The notes under the pieces: generated by a model
What the model saw: the letters and a program-made list of their open reading frames with translations, nothing else
What the model was told of the DNA's origin: nothing
The model's database searches: none
Program-made: the position numbers and the translations under genes
In this document: one piece after another, positions 26,092 to 37,866 of the stretch
Position numbering within the stretch: position 1 is the first letter of the stretch
How the letters are laid out: every line of letters starts with the position of its first letter
Assembly: GCA_022649305.1 (NCBI GenBank)
Contig: JALCNW010000011.1
Coordinates: 1 to 64,000, forward strand
Direction of reading: 5' to 3'
Length of the DNA stretch: 64,000 nucleotides
DNA from: Enterobacter sp.
Lineage (GTDB): Bacteria > Pseudomonadota > Gammaproteobacteria > Enterobacterales > Enterobacteriaceae

Positions 26092-29000
26092 ATGCTAAGG
26101 GTCTACCACTCAAATCGTCTGGATGTGCTGGAAGCGCTGATGGAATTTATCGTCGATCGCGAGCGCCTTGACGATCCTTTTGAGCCAGAAATGGTGCTAG
26201 TGCAAAGTACCGGTATGGCGCAGTGGCTACAAATGTCCCTTTCGCAAAAATTCGGCATCGCGGCAAATATCGATTTCCCTCTTCCTGCGAGCTTTATCTG
26301 GGAGATGTTTGTCCGCGTACTGCCAGAAATCCCGAAGCAAAGCGCGTTTAACAAGCAAAGCATGAGCTGGAAACTCATGTCGCTGTTGCCAGAGATGCTG
26401 GAGCGGGATGAATTCATCATGCTGCGACATTATCTGAACGACGACATGGACAAGCGGAAACTGTTCCAACTGGCTTCACGCACTGCCGACCTTTACGATC
26501 AATATTTAGTTTATCGCTCTGAATGGCTGCTCAAGTGGGAGGCAGGCGAGCTCGTCGCCGATCTGCCGGAAGCGCAAATCTGGCAGGCGCCACTTTGGAA
26601 AGCACTGGTAGAACACACCGAAAAACTCGGTCAGCCCCAATGGCATCGTGCCAATTTATACGATCGCTTTATATCGTCGCTAGAAACCGCTTCTGAGCCA
26701 CCAGTGGGTTTACCATCGCGCGTATTTATTTGCGGCATTTCAGCCTTACCGCCGGTGTATCTGAAGGCGTTAGAAGCATTAGGTAAGCATATTGATATCT
26801 ATATCCTTTTTACCAACCCATGTCGCCATTACTGGGGGGATATTCAGGATTCACGCTGGCTTGCCCGCTTGGTGACTCGCCAGAGACGTCGAATTTTTGA
26901 AGACCGTACTATTCCGCTCTTCAAAGACAGCGATAATGCGGCCCAACTTTTTGACGAAGAGGGCATTCAGAATCTGCCAAACCCGCTGCTGGCCTCCTGG
27001 GGGAAATTGGGTCGCGATTATATTCATATGCTTTCTGATATTTCTTCTTCAGGTGAAGGCGATGTTGATGCTTTTGTCGATATCACCCCAGACAGCCTGC
27101 TGCATAACGTTCAGCTGGATATTCTCGATCTTGAAGATCGCGCTATTGCGGGGATGACGGCCGACGAGTTTGCTCATAGTGATAAGAAGCGCAAACTGTC
27201 TCCCGACGATCGAAGTGTCACTGTCCACGTTTGTCACAGTCCGCAACGTGAAGTCGAAGTCCTTCACGACAGGCTTCTGGCGATGTTACAGGACGATCCT
27301 GAACTGACTCCGCGAGATATCGTGGTGATGGTGGCGGATATCGACAGCTACAGTCCATTTATTCAAGCGGTGTTTGGCAGCGCCTCGGGAGACCGTTATC
27401 TGCCGTACGCGGTGTCTGACCGACGGGCGCGTCAGTCGCATCCGGCCTTGCAGGCCTTTATCAGTCTGCTTTCGCTGCCGGATAGCCGCTTCATTTCTGA
27501 AGACGTGCTGGCGTTGCTGGATGTTCCGGTACTGGCGGCGCGTTTCGATATTGATGAAGAAGGGCTGCGCTATTTACGCCAGTGGGTGAACGAATCGGGC
27601 GTTCGTTGGGGCATCGACGATGACAACGTTCAGGAGTTCGATCTCCCTGCGACAGGTCAGCATACCTGGCAGTTTGGCCTGACGCGTATGCTGCTTGGTT
27701 ATGCTATGGAAAGTCACCAGGGCGAATGGAACGACGTTCTGCCTTACGATGAATCTACAGGCCTGATTGCCGAGCTGGTAGGGCATCTTGCCTCGCTGCT
27801 AATGAAGCTAAACCACTGGCGTCACGAGCTGATGCAGGCTCGGCCACTGGAAGCATGGCTGCCGGTATGCCGCGCAATGCTGGGTGATTTCTTCCTGCCG
27901 GACAGAGAAACCGAAGCCGCAATGGCGCTTATCGAGCAGCAATGGCAAGCGATTATTGAAGAAGGCGTTTCCTCACATTATGAGGAAGCTATTCCTTTAT
28001 CGCTGCTGCGTGATGAGCTTACGCAGCGCCTGGATCAGGAGCGTATCAGCCAGCGATTCCTTGCCGGGCCAATCAATATTTGCACCCTAATGCCAATGCG
28101 TTCGATCCCTTTTAAAGTTGTCTGCCTGTTGGGAATGAATGACGGCGTCTATCCGCGAGCGCTAGCGCCATTGGGCTTTGATCTCATGAGCCAGAAGCCA
28201 AAGCGTGGCGATCGTAGCCGACGTGACGATGACCGCTACCTTTTCCTGGAGGCGCTCATTTCTGCACAGGATAAGCTCTATATCAGCTATATCGGTCGAT
28301 CAATTCAGGACAATAGCGAGCGCTTTCCTTCGGTGCTGGTGCAGGAACTGTTGGATTACATTGGGCAAAGCCACTATTTACCGGGAGATGCACAGCTCAA
28401 CTGTGACGACAGCGAACAGCGGGTCAAAGCGCATATAACCCATTTACACAGTCGTATGCCGTTTGACCCAGCAAATTATGTCAATGACGAACAGCAAAGC
28501 TACGCTCGCGAATGGCTGCCCGCAGCGAAGAAAGAAGGAACGGCCCAGACTGACTTTATTCAGCCGCTTGCGCCGCTCCCCATTGAACCGCTTAATTTTG
28601 AGCAATTGCAGCGGTTTTGGGCCCATCCGGTACGGGCATTCTTCCAGCAACGTTTACAGGTTAGCTTCCGTTCTGAAGAGAGTGAAATCCCTGATGCCGA
28701 ACCTTTTACTCTTGAAGGCTTGAGCCGGTATCAGCTGAACAATCAGTTGCTTAATGCTCTGGTTGAACAAGACGATGCGCAGATGCTTTTTCGGCGTTAT
28801 CGGGCGGCCGGCCAGTTGCCGTATGGCGCGTTCGGAGAGATTGCCTGGGATGCTCAGTGCCAGGAAATGCAGGCACTGGCGGAGCGCGTGATTGACTGCC
28901 GTCAGCCGGGTAAAAGTCTGGAAATTGATCTCAACTGTCATGGCGTACAGTTGACGGGCTGGCTTCAGCACGTCCAGCCCGACGGGCTTTTGCGTTGGCG

Positions 29001-29466
29001 TCCAGCAATGCTGAGTGTTTCACAAGGTTTGCAACTCTGGCTCGAACATCTTGTCTACAGTGCTAGCGGAAATGAGGGTGAAAGCCGGTTGTTTGTTCGC
29101 AAGGAGGGTGAATGGCGATTCCCTGCGATGTCTTCCGGGCAGGCATCAGATTACTTAGCGTTGTTCATTGATGGCTACCGGAAGGGAATGACTCAGCCAC
29201 TGCTGTTGCTCCCAGAAAGTGGGGGCGCATGGATAAAAGCCTGTTATGACGTGCAGAATGATGCCATGTTAACGGATGAAGTCTCGGTACAAAAAGCGCG
29301 TACTAAGTTTTTGCAGGCGTATGAAGGGAACATGATGGTGCGTGGCGAAGGTGAAGATGTTTGGTATCAGCGCTTATGGCGAACGTTAGAACCACAATAC
29401 TTCGACGCAATCACGGAAGAATCGCAACGCTACCTGTTACCGTTGTTCAGATTTAATCAGTCCTGA
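26092..29466 (+). CDS. recC: Exonuclease V subunit RecC
   Basis: A 1124-residue subunit of the RecBCD helicase-nuclease, near the E. coli length of 1122. It opens with MLRVYHSNRLDVLEALM and contains the defunct helicase-like and nuclease-like domains that split the strands and read the Chi site. No ATP site is expected or seen. RecC, RecB and RecD together process double-strand ends for RecA. It lies upstream of ptrA in the usual recC-ptrA-recB-recD order. Confidence 0.98.
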   Translation: MLRVYHSNRLDVLEALMEFIVDRERLDDPFEPEMVLVQSTGMAQWLQMSLSQKFGIAANIDFPLPASFIWEMFVRVLPEIPKQSAFNKQSMSWKLMSLLPEMLERDEFIMLRHYLNDDMDKRKLFQLASRTADLYDQYLVYRSEWLLKWEAGELVADLPEAQIWQAPLWKALVEHTEKLGQPQWHRANLYDRFISSLETASEPPVGLPSRVFICGISALPPVYLKALEALGKHIDIYILFTNPCRHYWGDIQDSRWLARLVTRQRRRIFEDRTIPLFKDSDNAAQLFDEEGIQNLPNPLLASWGKLGRDYIHMLSDISSSGEGDVDAFVDITPDSLLHNVQLDILDLEDRAIAGMTADEFAHSDKKRKLSPDDRSVTVHVCHSPQREVEVLHDRLLAMLQDDPELTPRDIVVMVADIDSYSPFIQAVFGSASGDRYLPYAVSDRRARQSHPALQAFISLLSLPDSRFISEDVLALLDVPVLAARFDIDEEGLRYLRQWVNESGVRWGIDDDNVQEFDLPATGQHTWQFGLTRMLLGYAMESHQGEWNDVLPYDESTGLIAELVGHLASLLMKLNHWRHELMQARPLEAWLPVCRAMLGDFFLPDRETEAAMALIEQQWQAIIEEGVSSHYEEAIPLSLLRDELTQRLDQERISQRFLAGPINICTLMPMRSIPFKVVCLLGMNDGVYPRALAPLGFDLMSQKPKRGDRSRRDDDRYLFLEALISAQDKLYISYIGRSIQDNSERFPSVLVQELLDYIGQSHYLPGDAQLNCDDSEQRVKAHITHLHSRMPFDPANYVNDEQQSYAREWLPAAKKEGTAQTDFIQPLAPLPIEPLNFEQLQRFWAHPVRAFFQQRLQVSFRSEESEIPDAEPFTLEGLSRYQLNNQLLNALVEQDDAQMLFRRYRAAGQLPYGAFGEIAWDAQCQEMQALAERVIDCRQPGKSLEIDLNCHGVQLTGWLQHVQPDGLLRWRPAMLSVSQGLQLWLEHLVYSASGNEGESRLFVRKEGEWRFPAMSSGQASDYLALFIDGYRKGMTQPLLLLPESGGAWIKACYDVQNDAMLTDEVSVQKARTKFLQAYEGNMMVRGEGEDVWYQRLWRTLEPQYFDAITEESQRYLLPLFRFNQS

Positions 29467-29606
29467 TTATTGTATAAAAATTGCGCAGCAGTAGGCGTTC
29501 ATTTATTATGCCCATCTTGTCACGGACTGATGTATCAACAGAAAGAGATGCTGGCACGTCCAGCACGCAGTTTGTTAATGATGTAGCCGTGATAAAGAGG
29601 TAGTGA

Positions 29607-32489
29607 ATGCCAGGCAGCACCTTGTTGAAAGCGTTTGTATTGTTTGTCGCCCTTTGGGCTCCCCTCACTCAGGCAGACACCGGTTGGCAACCCGTTCAGG
29701 AAACAATCCGTAAGAGCGAAAAAGACACCCGTCAGTATCAGGCCATTCGTCTTGATAACGGTATGACCGTGCTGCTGGTTTCCGATCCGCAGGCGGTTAA
29801 ATCCCTTTCTGCGCTGGTGGTGCCGGTTGGCTCACTGGAAGATCCAGATTCACATCTTGGCCTTGCGCACTATCTTGAGCATATGACACTGATGGGTTCT
29901 AAAAAGTACCCACAGCCGGATAGCCTCTCTGAATTCCTGAAAATGCATGGCGGTAGCCACAACGCCAGCACGGCACCGTATCGCACGGCGTTTTATCTCG
30001 AAGTCGAAAACGACGCGCTGGAAGGGTCCGTTGACCGCCTGGCCGATGCTATTGCCTCACCTTTGCTGGGTAAAAAATACGCCGATCGTGAGCGCAATGC
30101 GGTGAACGCCGAATTGACGATGGCGCGTACACGAGACGGCATGCGCATGGCGCAGGTCAGCGCCGAAACCATCAACCCGGCGCACCCAGGCTCACGTTTT
30201 TCAGGTGGTAATCTAGAAACGTTGAGCGATAAACCGAACAACCCGGTCCTTGATGCTCTGCATGCATTTCGTGATAAATACTATTCCGCTAACTTAATGA
30301 AGGCGGTTATCTACAGCAACAAACCGCTGCCTGATCTGGCGAGGATTGCTGCGCAAACCTATGGTCGCGTTCCCAATAAAAACATCGAAAGGCCGCAGAT
30401 TACGGTTCCGGTGGTCACTGATGAACAAAAAGGCGTCATCATTCATTATGTTCCTGCAATGCCTCGCAAGGTGTTGCGCGTAGAATTCCGTATTGATAAC
30501 AATACGGCGCAGTTCCGCAGCAAAACGGATGAACTGGTTACCTACCTTATCGGCAATCGTAGCCCGGATACGCTTTCAGACTGGCTGCAAAAACAAGGGC
30601 TGGTAGAAGGGATCCGTGCTGACTCCGATCCGGTGGTGAACGGCAACAGCGGCGTGTCGGCGATTTCTGCAACCCTGACCGATAAAGGCCTCGCGCATCG
30701 TGATGAAGTTGTCGCGGCTATCTTCAGCTATCTGTCTCTGCTGCGCGAAAAGGGCGTGGATAAGCGTTACTTTGATGAACTGGCACATGTGCTGGATCTC
30801 GACTTCCGTTATCCGTCCATTACGCGCGATATGGATTATGTCGAATGGCTGGCCGATACCATGATCCGCGTTCCGGTGGAGCATACCCTGGATGCGGTTA
30901 ACATCGCCGACCAGTATGACGCAGAAGCCATCAAGGCGCGTCTGGCGATGATGACCCCGCAAAATGCTCGTATCTGGTACATCAGCCCGAAAGAGCCGCA
31001 CAACAAAACCGCCTATTTCGTCGACGCCCCTTATCAGGTTGACAAGATCGGCGAGAAAACCTTTGCAGCCTGGCAGAAAAAAGCGGGTGCAATTAGCCTG
31101 AAGTTGCCGGAGTTAAACCCCTACATACCTGATGACTTCACGTTGGTTAAGCCTGCAAAGGACTACCCGCATCCAGAACTGATCGTTAACGAACCAACGC
31201 TTCGCGTGGTTTATACGCCGAGCCGCTATTTTGCTAGCGAGCCAAAGGCTGATGTGAGTGTCATTCTGCGTAATCCGCAGGCTATGGACAGCGCTAAGAA
31301 TCAGGTGATATTCGCGCTGAACGATTATCTGGCAGGGATCGCGTTGGATCAGCTCAGCAATCAGGCTGCGGTTGGAGGGATCAGTTTCTCGACCAATGCC
31401 AACAATGGGCTGATGGTGAATGCTAACGGTTATACCCAGCGTTTGCCGCAGTTGTTCCAGGCATTGCTGGAGGGATACTTTAGCTATACCCCGACGGAAG
31501 AACAGCTTGAGCAGGCTAAATCCTGGTATGCCCAAATGATGGATTCGGCGGAGAAGGGCAAAGCTTTTGACCAGGCGATTATGCCTGTGCAGATGCTGTC
31601 GCAAATCCCCTATTTCCAACGTGAAACGCGTCGTGCATTGCTGCCATCCATTTCGCTGAAAGAGGTGATGGATTACCGCACTGCGCTGAAAACCAACTCC
31701 CGTCCCGAGTTTCTGATTGTCGGTAATATGAGCGAAGAGCAGGCAAAGACGCTTGCGCAGAATGTTCGCACCCAACTGGGCGCACACGGTAATGAGTGGT
31801 GTCGTAACCAGGATGTGCTGGTTGAAAAGCAGCAGAATGTCATCTTTGAAAAAGCAGGTAGCAGCACCGATTCCGCGCTTGCTGCCGTCTTTGTTCCAAC
31901 CGGTTATGACGAGTTTGCCAGTTCTGCCTACAGCGCGGTATTAGGGCAAATTATCCAGCCGTGGTTCTACAACCAATTACGCACCGAAGAGCAGCTTGGC
32001 TATGCGGTATTTGCGTTCTCAATGAACGTGGGTCGCCAGTGGGGCCTGGGCTTCCTGCTGCAAAGTAGTGACAAGCAGCCCGCTTTCCTTTGGAAGCGTT
32101 ATCAGGCCTTCTTCCCACAAGCAGAGAAAAAACTGCGGGCGATGAAGCCAGAAGAGTTCGCCCAAATCCAGCAGGCGGTTATTGCCCAGGTGTTGCAGGC
32201 ACCGCAAACGTTAGGTGAAGAAGCGTCGCAGCTCAGCAAAGATTTTGACAGAGGTAATCTGGCGTTCGATTCGCGTGATAAAGTAGTGGCTGAGATAAAA
32301 CAGCTGACACCTCAAAAGGTTGCCGATTTCTTCCACCAGGCGGTGGTGAAGCCGCAAGGCATGGCATGCTTATCCCAGGTTTCCGGCAGCCAGAATGGAA
32401 AAGCGGACTATGTTAATCCGCAGGGCTGGAAGGTGTGGGAGAGCGTCAGCGCATTGCAACAAACTATGCCCTGGAGCAAGAAAGAATGA
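29607..32489 (+). CDS. ptrA: Protease III (pitrilysin), periplasmic zinc metalloprotease
   Basis: A 960-residue M16 protease of the insulinase type. A signal peptide (about residues 1-23, ending TQA) exports it to the periplasm. The inverted zinc motif HxxEH is His88-Tyr-Leu-Glu91-His92, with the third ligand in the ERNAVNAEL stretch near 169. It degrades small peptides under 7 kDa. An in-gap TATAAA at about 29472 may be a -10 element. It ends in ATGA with recB, so a protease gene sits within the recBCD operon, as in E. coli. Confidence 0.98.
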   Translation: MPGSTLLKAFVLFVALWAPLTQADTGWQPVQETIRKSEKDTRQYQAIRLDNGMTVLLVSDPQAVKSLSALVVPVGSLEDPDSHLGLAHYLEHMTLMGSKKYPQPDSLSEFLKMHGGSHNASTAPYRTAFYLEVENDALEGSVDRLADAIASPLLGKKYADRERNAVNAELTMARTRDGMRMAQVSAETINPAHPGSRFSGGNLETLSDKPNNPVLDALHAFRDKYYSANLMKAVIYSNKPLPDLARIAAQTYGRVPNKNIERPQITVPVVTDEQKGVIIHYVPAMPRKVLRVEFRIDNNTAQFRSKTDELVTYLIGNRSPDTLSDWLQKQGLVEGIRADSDPVVNGNSGVSAISATLTDKGLAHRDEVVAAIFSYLSLLREKGVDKRYFDELAHVLDLDFRYPSITRDMDYVEWLADTMIRVPVEHTLDAVNIADQYDAEAIKARLAMMTPQNARIWYISPKEPHNKTAYFVDAPYQVDKIGEKTFAAWQKKAGAISLKLPELNPYIPDDFTLVKPAKDYPHPELIVNEPTLRVVYTPSRYFASEPKADVSVILRNPQAMDSAKNQVIFALNDYLAGIALDQLSNQAAVGGISFSTNANNGLMVNANGYTQRLPQLFQALLEGYFSYTPTEEQLEQAKSWYAQMMDSAEKGKAFDQAIMPVQMLSQIPYFQRETRRALLPSISLKEVMDYRTALKTNSRPEFLIVGNMSEEQAKTLAQNVRTQLGAHGNEWCRNQDVLVEKQQNVIFEKAGSSTDSALAAVFVPTGYDEFASSAYSAVLGQIIQPWFYNQLRTEEQLGYAVFAFSMNVGRQWGLGFLLQSSDKQPAFLWKRYQAFFPQAEKKLRAMKPEEFAQIQQAVIAQVLQAPQTLGEEASQLSKDFDRGNLAFDSRDKVVAEIKQLTPQKVADFFHQAVVKPQGMACLSQVSGSQNGKADYVNPQGWKVWESVSALQQTMPWSKKE

Positions 32490-35400
32490 CCGATACCGCT
32501 GAGTCCCTTGATCCCTTACGTTTACCTCTTCAGGGTGAACGATTGATTGAAGCCTCAGCGGGAACGGGAAAAACCTTTACCATTGCCGCGCTTTACCTGC
32601 GTCTGCTGTTAGGTCTTGGCGGTAATACCGCTTTTCCACGACCGCTGAGCGTGGAAGAGCTGCTGGTGGTGACCTTCACCGAGGCCGCGACGGCAGAGCT
32701 GCGTGGCCGTATCCGCACAAACATTCATGAACTGCGTATTGCCTGTCTGCGTCAAACTACAAAAGACCCGCTTTATGCCCGTCTTCTTGATGAGATAGCC
32801 GATAAACAACAGGCCGCACAGTGGTTGCTGCTTGCTGAGCGTCAAATGGATGAAGCTGCGGTCTTTACCATTCACGGTTTCTGTCAGCGCATGTTGAGTC
32901 TGAATGCGTTCGAATCAGGCATGCTCTTTGAGCAACAGCTCATCGAAGATGAATCCGAGCTTCGCTCTCAGGCGTGTGCGGATTTCTGGCGTCGCCACTG
33001 CTATCCGCTTTCGCGCGATATCGCTGAAGCAGTACATGCATTGTGGAAAGGCCCAGAAGCACTGCTGCGTGCCATCGATCGTTATTTACAGGGTGAAGCG
33101 CCCGTTATCAAATCACCGCCTCCGGCGGACGAAACGCTGGCGTCTCGTCATGAAAAAATCGTCTCGCTGATTGTCGCCCTGAAGCAAAAATGGTGTGAAT
33201 CGGTTGGCGATATTGACGCGATTATCGAAAGCTCAGGTATCGACAGGCGCAAGTTTAACCGGGGCAATCAGGCAAAATGGATTGAAAAAATCACAGCCTG
33301 GGCGCAGGAAGAGACGCGCGGTTATCAATTGCCTGATGCACTGGAAAAATTCTCTCAGCGTTTTCTGACAGAACGTACCAAAGCGGATGGAATCGTCCCT
33401 GAACATCCGCTGTTTGTCGCTATTGAGACACTGCTAGCCGAGCCCCTTACGCTTAACGACTTAATGATTACCCGCGCGATGGCGGAGATACGTGAAACGG
33501 TTGCGCGCGAGAAGCGTCGTCGCGGCGAACTTGGGTTTGACGATATGCTCAGCCGTCTGGATGAAGCCCTTAGAGGTGAAAGCGGTGAAGCGCTTGCTGC
33601 TGCTATTCGCACCCGTTTCCCGGTGGCGATGATTGATGAATTCCAGGACACCGATCCGCAACAGTACCGCATTTTTCGTCGTATCTGGCGTCAGCAACCT
33701 GATACCGCATTGCTGCTGATTGGTGACCCTAAGCAGGCGATTTATGCTTTCCGTGGTGCAGACATCTTCACCTACATGAAAGCGCGCAGCGAAGTGGAAG
33801 CTCACTACACGCTGGATACCAACTGGCGCTCAGCGCCCGGTATGGTGGCAAGCGTGAATGCGCTTTTTGAGCGCATGGACAATGCCTTTATGTTCCGGGA
33901 GATTCCTTTTCATCCGGTAAAGTCAGCGGCGAGAAATGCCTCCCTTCGCTTTGAGTTTAAAGGTATCGACCAGCCCGCCATGAATTTTTGCCTGATGGAA
34001 GGTGAGGGCTGCGGTGTTGCTGACTACCAGAACGCCATGGCTCAGCACTGCGCCGCGCAAATTCGTGACTGGCTCAGCGCAGGTGTGAGCGGAGAGGCCG
34101 TGCTGTGGAAAGAGAAAACGTCTCGGCCAGTCAGGGCGTCGGATATTACCGTTCTGGTACGCAGTCGACAGGAGGCATCACTGGTACGTGATGCGCTTAC
34201 GGTCCTCAATATTCCTTCGGTTTATCTTTCTAATCGCGACAGCGTATTCGACACATTGGAAGCACAGGAGATGCTCTGGCTGCTCCAGGCCGTGTTAACG
34301 CCAGAACGTGAAAGCACACTGCGTAGCGCGCTGGCGAGTTCAATGCTGGGTCTCAATGCGCTTGATATCGATGCGTTGAATAACGATGAAATTCAATGGG
34401 ATGCAGCGGTAGAGGAATTTGCCTACTATCGTGAGCGTTGGCAAAAGCGTGGTGTGATGACGATGCTGCGCGAGCTCATAGCACAGCGTCAGATTGCCGA
34501 AAATATGCTGGCAACACCCGGTGGTGAGCGGCGTCTTACGGACATTTTGCATATCAGCGAGCTATTACAAGAAGCGGGATCGCAACTGGAAAGCGAACAT
34601 GCGCTGGTACGCTGGCTATCGCAACACCTTGCCGATCCTAATAGCAATGCAGCAAGCCAGCAGATGCGGCTGGAAAGCGATAAGCATCTGGTTCAGATAG
34701 TCACCATCCATAAGTCGAAAGGGCTGGAGTATTCGCTGGTGTGGTTGCCGTTTATCGCCAATTATCGTGCGCAGGATCAGGCATTTTATCACGATCGTGT
34801 GTCGTTTGAACCGGTTCTCGATCTCAGTCAGGCGCAGACGAGTATTGAACTTGCCGAGGCCGAGCGCCTGGCAGAAGATTTACGCCTGCTGTACGTCGCG
34901 TTGACTCGCTCCATCTGGCATTGCAGTCTGGGTGTGGCCCCGATTTTCCGCCGTCGTGGAGAGAAGTCCGGCGAGACTGATTTCCATCACAGCGCGTTAG
35001 GACGGCTGATTCAACAGGGGGAGCCAACAGACGCTCTCGGGCTTCGCCAGCGTCTTGAAGCGTTGTGCGATGACAACATCGCGCTAACGGTGCCCGGCCA
35101 ACCGGATAATGCTCGCTGGCAAATGCCAGAGCAACCTGCTCCGGAACTCGACGCGCGACAAATCACGCGTACCCTCGTTGATGACTGGCGCGTTACCAGC
35201 TATTCCGGCTTACAGCAGCATGGCCAGACGTTTGCACAAGACCTCATGCCGCGACTGGATGTAGACGCTTCAGGCGTCGGTGAGGTGGTTGAACAACCCG
35301 CACTGACGCCGCATCAGTTTCCGCGTGGCGCATCGCCAGGCACATTTCTACATAGCCTTTTTGAAACGCTTGATTTCACCCAGCCGGTATCAGAGGAATG

Positions 35401-36031
35401 GGTGTTGGAGATGCTGCAAAAAGGAGGCTACACGGAGCACTGGCAACCCGTGATGACGCAGTGGATTGCGTCTGTTTTGCAGGTGCCATTAATGGCAGAG
35501 GGCGTTTCGCTGAGCCAGCTTACTGCTAAAGACAAACAGGTCGAGATGGAGTTTTATCTGCCCATTTCCGGGCCGCTTACGGCTGATGCTCTTGATACCA
35601 TTATTCGCGAACACGATCCGCTTTCGAAAGACTGCCCGCCGCTCAACTTCCGCCAGGTAAGCGGCATGTTGAAAGGCTTTATCGATCTGGTGTTCCGTCA
35701 TGAAGGCCGCTATTACCTGCTCGATTACAAGTCCAACTGGCTGGGCGAAAACAGCGAGGCCTATACCCCGCAAGCGATGGCCGCAGCGATGCAGTCGCAC
35801 CGTTACGACTTACAGTATCAGCTGTATACGCTGGCGCTGCACCGCTATCTGCGTCATCGCATTGCTGACTACACCTACGAAAAATGTTTCGGTGGTGTGA
35901 TTTATCTCTTTTTACGCGGCGTTGATGTGAATAACCCAGGCTCCGGGATCTTTACCACCCGTCCTGACGGCGTGCTGATTGATAAAATGGACCGGCTTTT
36001 CGCCGCAAGCACAGAGGAGGTGGTTCAATGA
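32486..36031 (+). CDS. recB: Exonuclease V subunit RecB
   Basis: A 1181-residue SF1A helicase and nuclease. The Walker A lysine is Lys29 in ASAGTGKT. Helicase motifs include [14 protein letters not shown] and the LLYVALTRS stretch. The C-terminal nuclease site Asp1080 and Lys1082 (LLDYKSN) falls at the E. coli numbers. RecB is the slow 3'-5' motor and the only nuclease of RecBCD, and loads RecA after Chi. The start codon overlaps the ptrA stop (ATGA); a further in-frame extension upstream was rejected by length. Confidence 0.98.
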   Translation: MTDTAESLDPLRLPLQGERLIEASAGTGKTFTIAALYLRLLLGLGGNTAFPRPLSVEELLVVTFTEAATAELRGRIRTNIHELRIACLRQTTKDPLYARLLDEIADKQQAAQWLLLAERQMDEAAVFTIHGFCQRMLSLNAFESGMLFEQQLIEDESELRSQACADFWRRHCYPLSRDIAEAVHALWKGPEALLRAIDRYLQGEAPVIKSPPPADETLASRHEKIVSLIVALKQKWCESVGDIDAIIESSGIDRRKFNRGNQAKWIEKITAWAQEETRGYQLPDALEKFSQRFLTERTKADGIVPEHPLFVAIETLLAEPLTLNDLMITRAMAEIRETVAREKRRRGELGFDDMLSRLDEALRGESGEALAAAIRTRFPVAMIDEFQDTDPQQYRIFRRIWRQQPDTALLLIGDPKQAIYAFRGADIFTYMKARSEVEAHYTLDTNWRSAPGMVASVNALFERMDNAFMFREIPFHPVKSAARNASLRFEFKGIDQPAMNFCLMEGEGCGVADYQNAMAQHCAAQIRDWLSAGVSGEAVLWKEKTSRPVRASDITVLVRSRQEASLVRDALTVLNIPSVYLSNRDSVFDTLEAQEMLWLLQAVLTPERESTLRSALASSMLGLNALDIDALNNDEIQWDAAVEEFAYYRERWQKRGVMTMLRELIAQRQIAENMLATPGGERRLTDILHISELLQEAGSQLESEHALVRWLSQHLADPNSNAASQQMRLESDKHLVQIVTIHKSKGLEYSLVWLPFIANYRAQDQAFYHDRVSFEPVLDLSQAQTSIELAEAERLAEDLRLLYVALTRSIWHCSLGVAPIFRRRGEKSGETDFHHSALGRLIQQGEPTDALGLRQRLEALCDDNIALTVPGQPDNARWQMPEQPAPELDARQITRTLVDDWRVTSYSGLQQHGQTFAQDLMPRLDVDASGVGEVVEQPALTPHQFPRGASPGTFLHSLFETLDFTQPVSEEWVLEMLQKGGYTEHWQPVMTQWIASVLQVPLMAEGVSLSQLTAKDKQVEMEFYLPISGPLTADALDTIIREHDPLSKDCPPLNFRQVSGMLKGFIDLVFRHEGRYYLLDYKSNWLGENSEAYTPQAMAAAMQSHRYDLQYQLYTLALHRYLRHRIADYTYEKCFGGVIYLFLRGVDVNNPGSGIFTTRPDGVLIDKMDRLFAASTEEVVQ

Positions 36032-37851
36032 CGATGCAAACGTTATTGCTTGAGGCCGTAGAGCAGCGTGTGCTTCGCCAGCTCGATGTACAGTTTGCCA
36101 TGATGGTAGCCGGTCACGATCGGCCCGCCGTCATGCTAGCGGCAGCTATCCTGAGCAAAGACGCAGGGGATGGGCATGTTTGTTTGCCGCTTTCGCGCCT
36201 TGTCGTCGACGACAAAACGTCGGCACCGCTTCAGGCATGTTTTGCAATGCTGGGTGAGACAATCGACTGGCAAAATACGTTGCTAGGGTCTTCTGCCGTG
36301 AGCACCGGAGACGCGGCAACGCCCTTAATTCTCAGTGCCGGTCGGTTGTATCTTAACCGTATGTGGCGCTATGAACTTGCCATTGCTCGTTTCTTCAACG
36401 AAGCCAATCAGCCGTTGCAGTATGACGCTAAGCAATTACAACACACTCTGGATACCTTATTTGCCTCCACTGAATCGGTGAACTGGCAAAAAGTGGCCGC
36501 CGCAGTGGCGCTGACGCGACGGATTTCGGTGATTTCCGGCGGCCCTGGGACAGGTAAAACGACCACGGTGGCCAAATTACTCGCGGCGCTTATTCAGATG
36601 GCAGGTGAGCAAAAATGCCGTATCCGTCTGGCGGCTCCGACGGGTAAAGCGGCAGCGCGTCTTACCCAGTCGCTGGGCGGCACTTTACACTCTCTCCCAC
36701 TTACTGACGCGCAGCGGCAACGCTTCCCTAATGAAGCCAGCACGCTGCACCGTTTGCTCGGCGCGCAGCCGGGCAGTCAGCGCCTGCGTTACCACGCGGG
36801 TAATCCGCTACATCTTGATGTCCTGGTGGTGGATGAAGCCTCCATGATCGATCTGACCATGATGTCGCGCCTGATTGATGCATTGCCGCCGCACGCCCGG
36901 GTTATTTTCCTGGGCGATCGCGATCAGCTGGCCTCGGTGGAGGCCGGAGCGGTGCTGGGTGATATTTGTCATTATGCCAGCGTCGGCTATACCACACCGC
37001 GGGCGAAGGAGTTAGCGCAGCTCACCAATGCCCCTATTGAAGGTGAACCGAGTCTGGTTGCCGGGGCATTGCGCGACAGTTTATGTCTACTGCAAAAAAG
37101 CTACCGTTTTGGCAGTGACTCCGGAATTGGCCAGCTTGCGGCGGCGGTCAATCGTGGCGATCGACAGGCTATCAAGGCCGTGTTTAGCGGGTCTTTCAGC
37201 GATATAGAGAAAAAACAGCTGCAAACCGGCGAAGAGTATCTGGCTATGCTTGATGATGCCTTGCTGGGCTATCAGCGTTATCTGACCTGTGTGCAGCAGC
37301 AGGAAAGCCCGGAAGCGGTTATTGCCGCCTTTGGCGAATACCAGCTCTTGTGCGCGCTACGAGAAGGCCCGTTTGGCGTAGCGGGGTTGAACGAGCGTCT
37401 GGAGCAAGTGCTCGTTCAGAAACGTAAAATGGCCCGCCAGCAGCATTCGCGCTGGTATGAGGGACGTCCGGTAATGATCTCCCGCAATGACAGCGCGCTT
37501 GGGCTGTTTAACGGTGATATCGGAATTGCTCTCGATCGTGGGCAGGGGCTACGCGTGTGGTTTCAGATGCCTGATGGCAGCGTGAAGTCGGTGCAGCCTA
37601 GCCGTCTTCCTGAGCACGAAACGGCGTGGGCGATGACGGTGCATAAATCGCAGGGTTCAGAGTTTGATCATGCGGCACTTATTCTCCCCGCGCAGATGTC
37701 GCCGGTTGTCACGCGCGAGCTGGTTTATACCGCCATTACGCGTGCGCGCAAACGGCTGTCGCTGTATGCCGACGATCGGGTGCTGGCGCAGGCCGTCACC
37801 ACCCGTACGGAGCGCCGCAGCGGATTAAGCGCGATTTTCGAAGCACTTTAA
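36028..37851 (+). CDS. recD: Exonuclease V subunit RecD
   Basis: A 607-residue SF1B 5'-3' helicase, one residue shorter than in E. coli. The Walker A lysine is Lys177 in [10 protein letters not shown]. The [12 protein letters not shown] Walker B region and the C-terminal [12 protein letters not shown] motif are intact. It is the fast motor of RecBCD and is needed for nuclease activity before Chi. Its ATG overlaps the recB stop (ATGA). It is convergent with argA, with only 15 bases between. Confidence 0.98.
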   Translation: MTMQTLLLEAVEQRVLRQLDVQFAMMVAGHDRPAVMLAAAILSKDAGDGHVCLPLSRLVVDDKTSAPLQACFAMLGETIDWQNTLLGSSAVSTGDAATPLILSAGRLYLNRMWRYELAIARFFNEANQPLQYDAKQLQHTLDTLFASTESVNWQKVAAAVALTRRISVISGGPGTGKTTTVAKLLAALIQMAGEQKCRIRLAAPTGKAAARLTQSLGGTLHSLPLTDAQRQRFPNEASTLHRLLGAQPGSQRLRYHAGNPLHLDVLVVDEASMIDLTMMSRLIDALPPHARVIFLGDRDQLASVEAGAVLGDICHYASVGYTTPRAKELAQLTNAPIEGEPSLVAGALRDSLCLLQKSYRFGSDSGIGQLAAAVNRGDRQAIKAVFSGSFSDIEKKQLQTGEEYLAMLDDALLGYQRYLTCVQQQESPEAVIAAFGEYQLLCALREGPFGVAGLNERLEQVLVQKRKMARQQHSRWYEGRPVMISRNDSALGLFNGDIGIALDRGQGLRVWFQMPDGSVKSVQPSRLPEHETAWAMTVHKSQGSEFDHAALILPAQMSPVVTRELVYTAITRARKRLSLYADDRVLAQAVTTRTERRSGLSAIFEAL

Positions 37852-37866
37852 CAGTGCGGTTGGGGA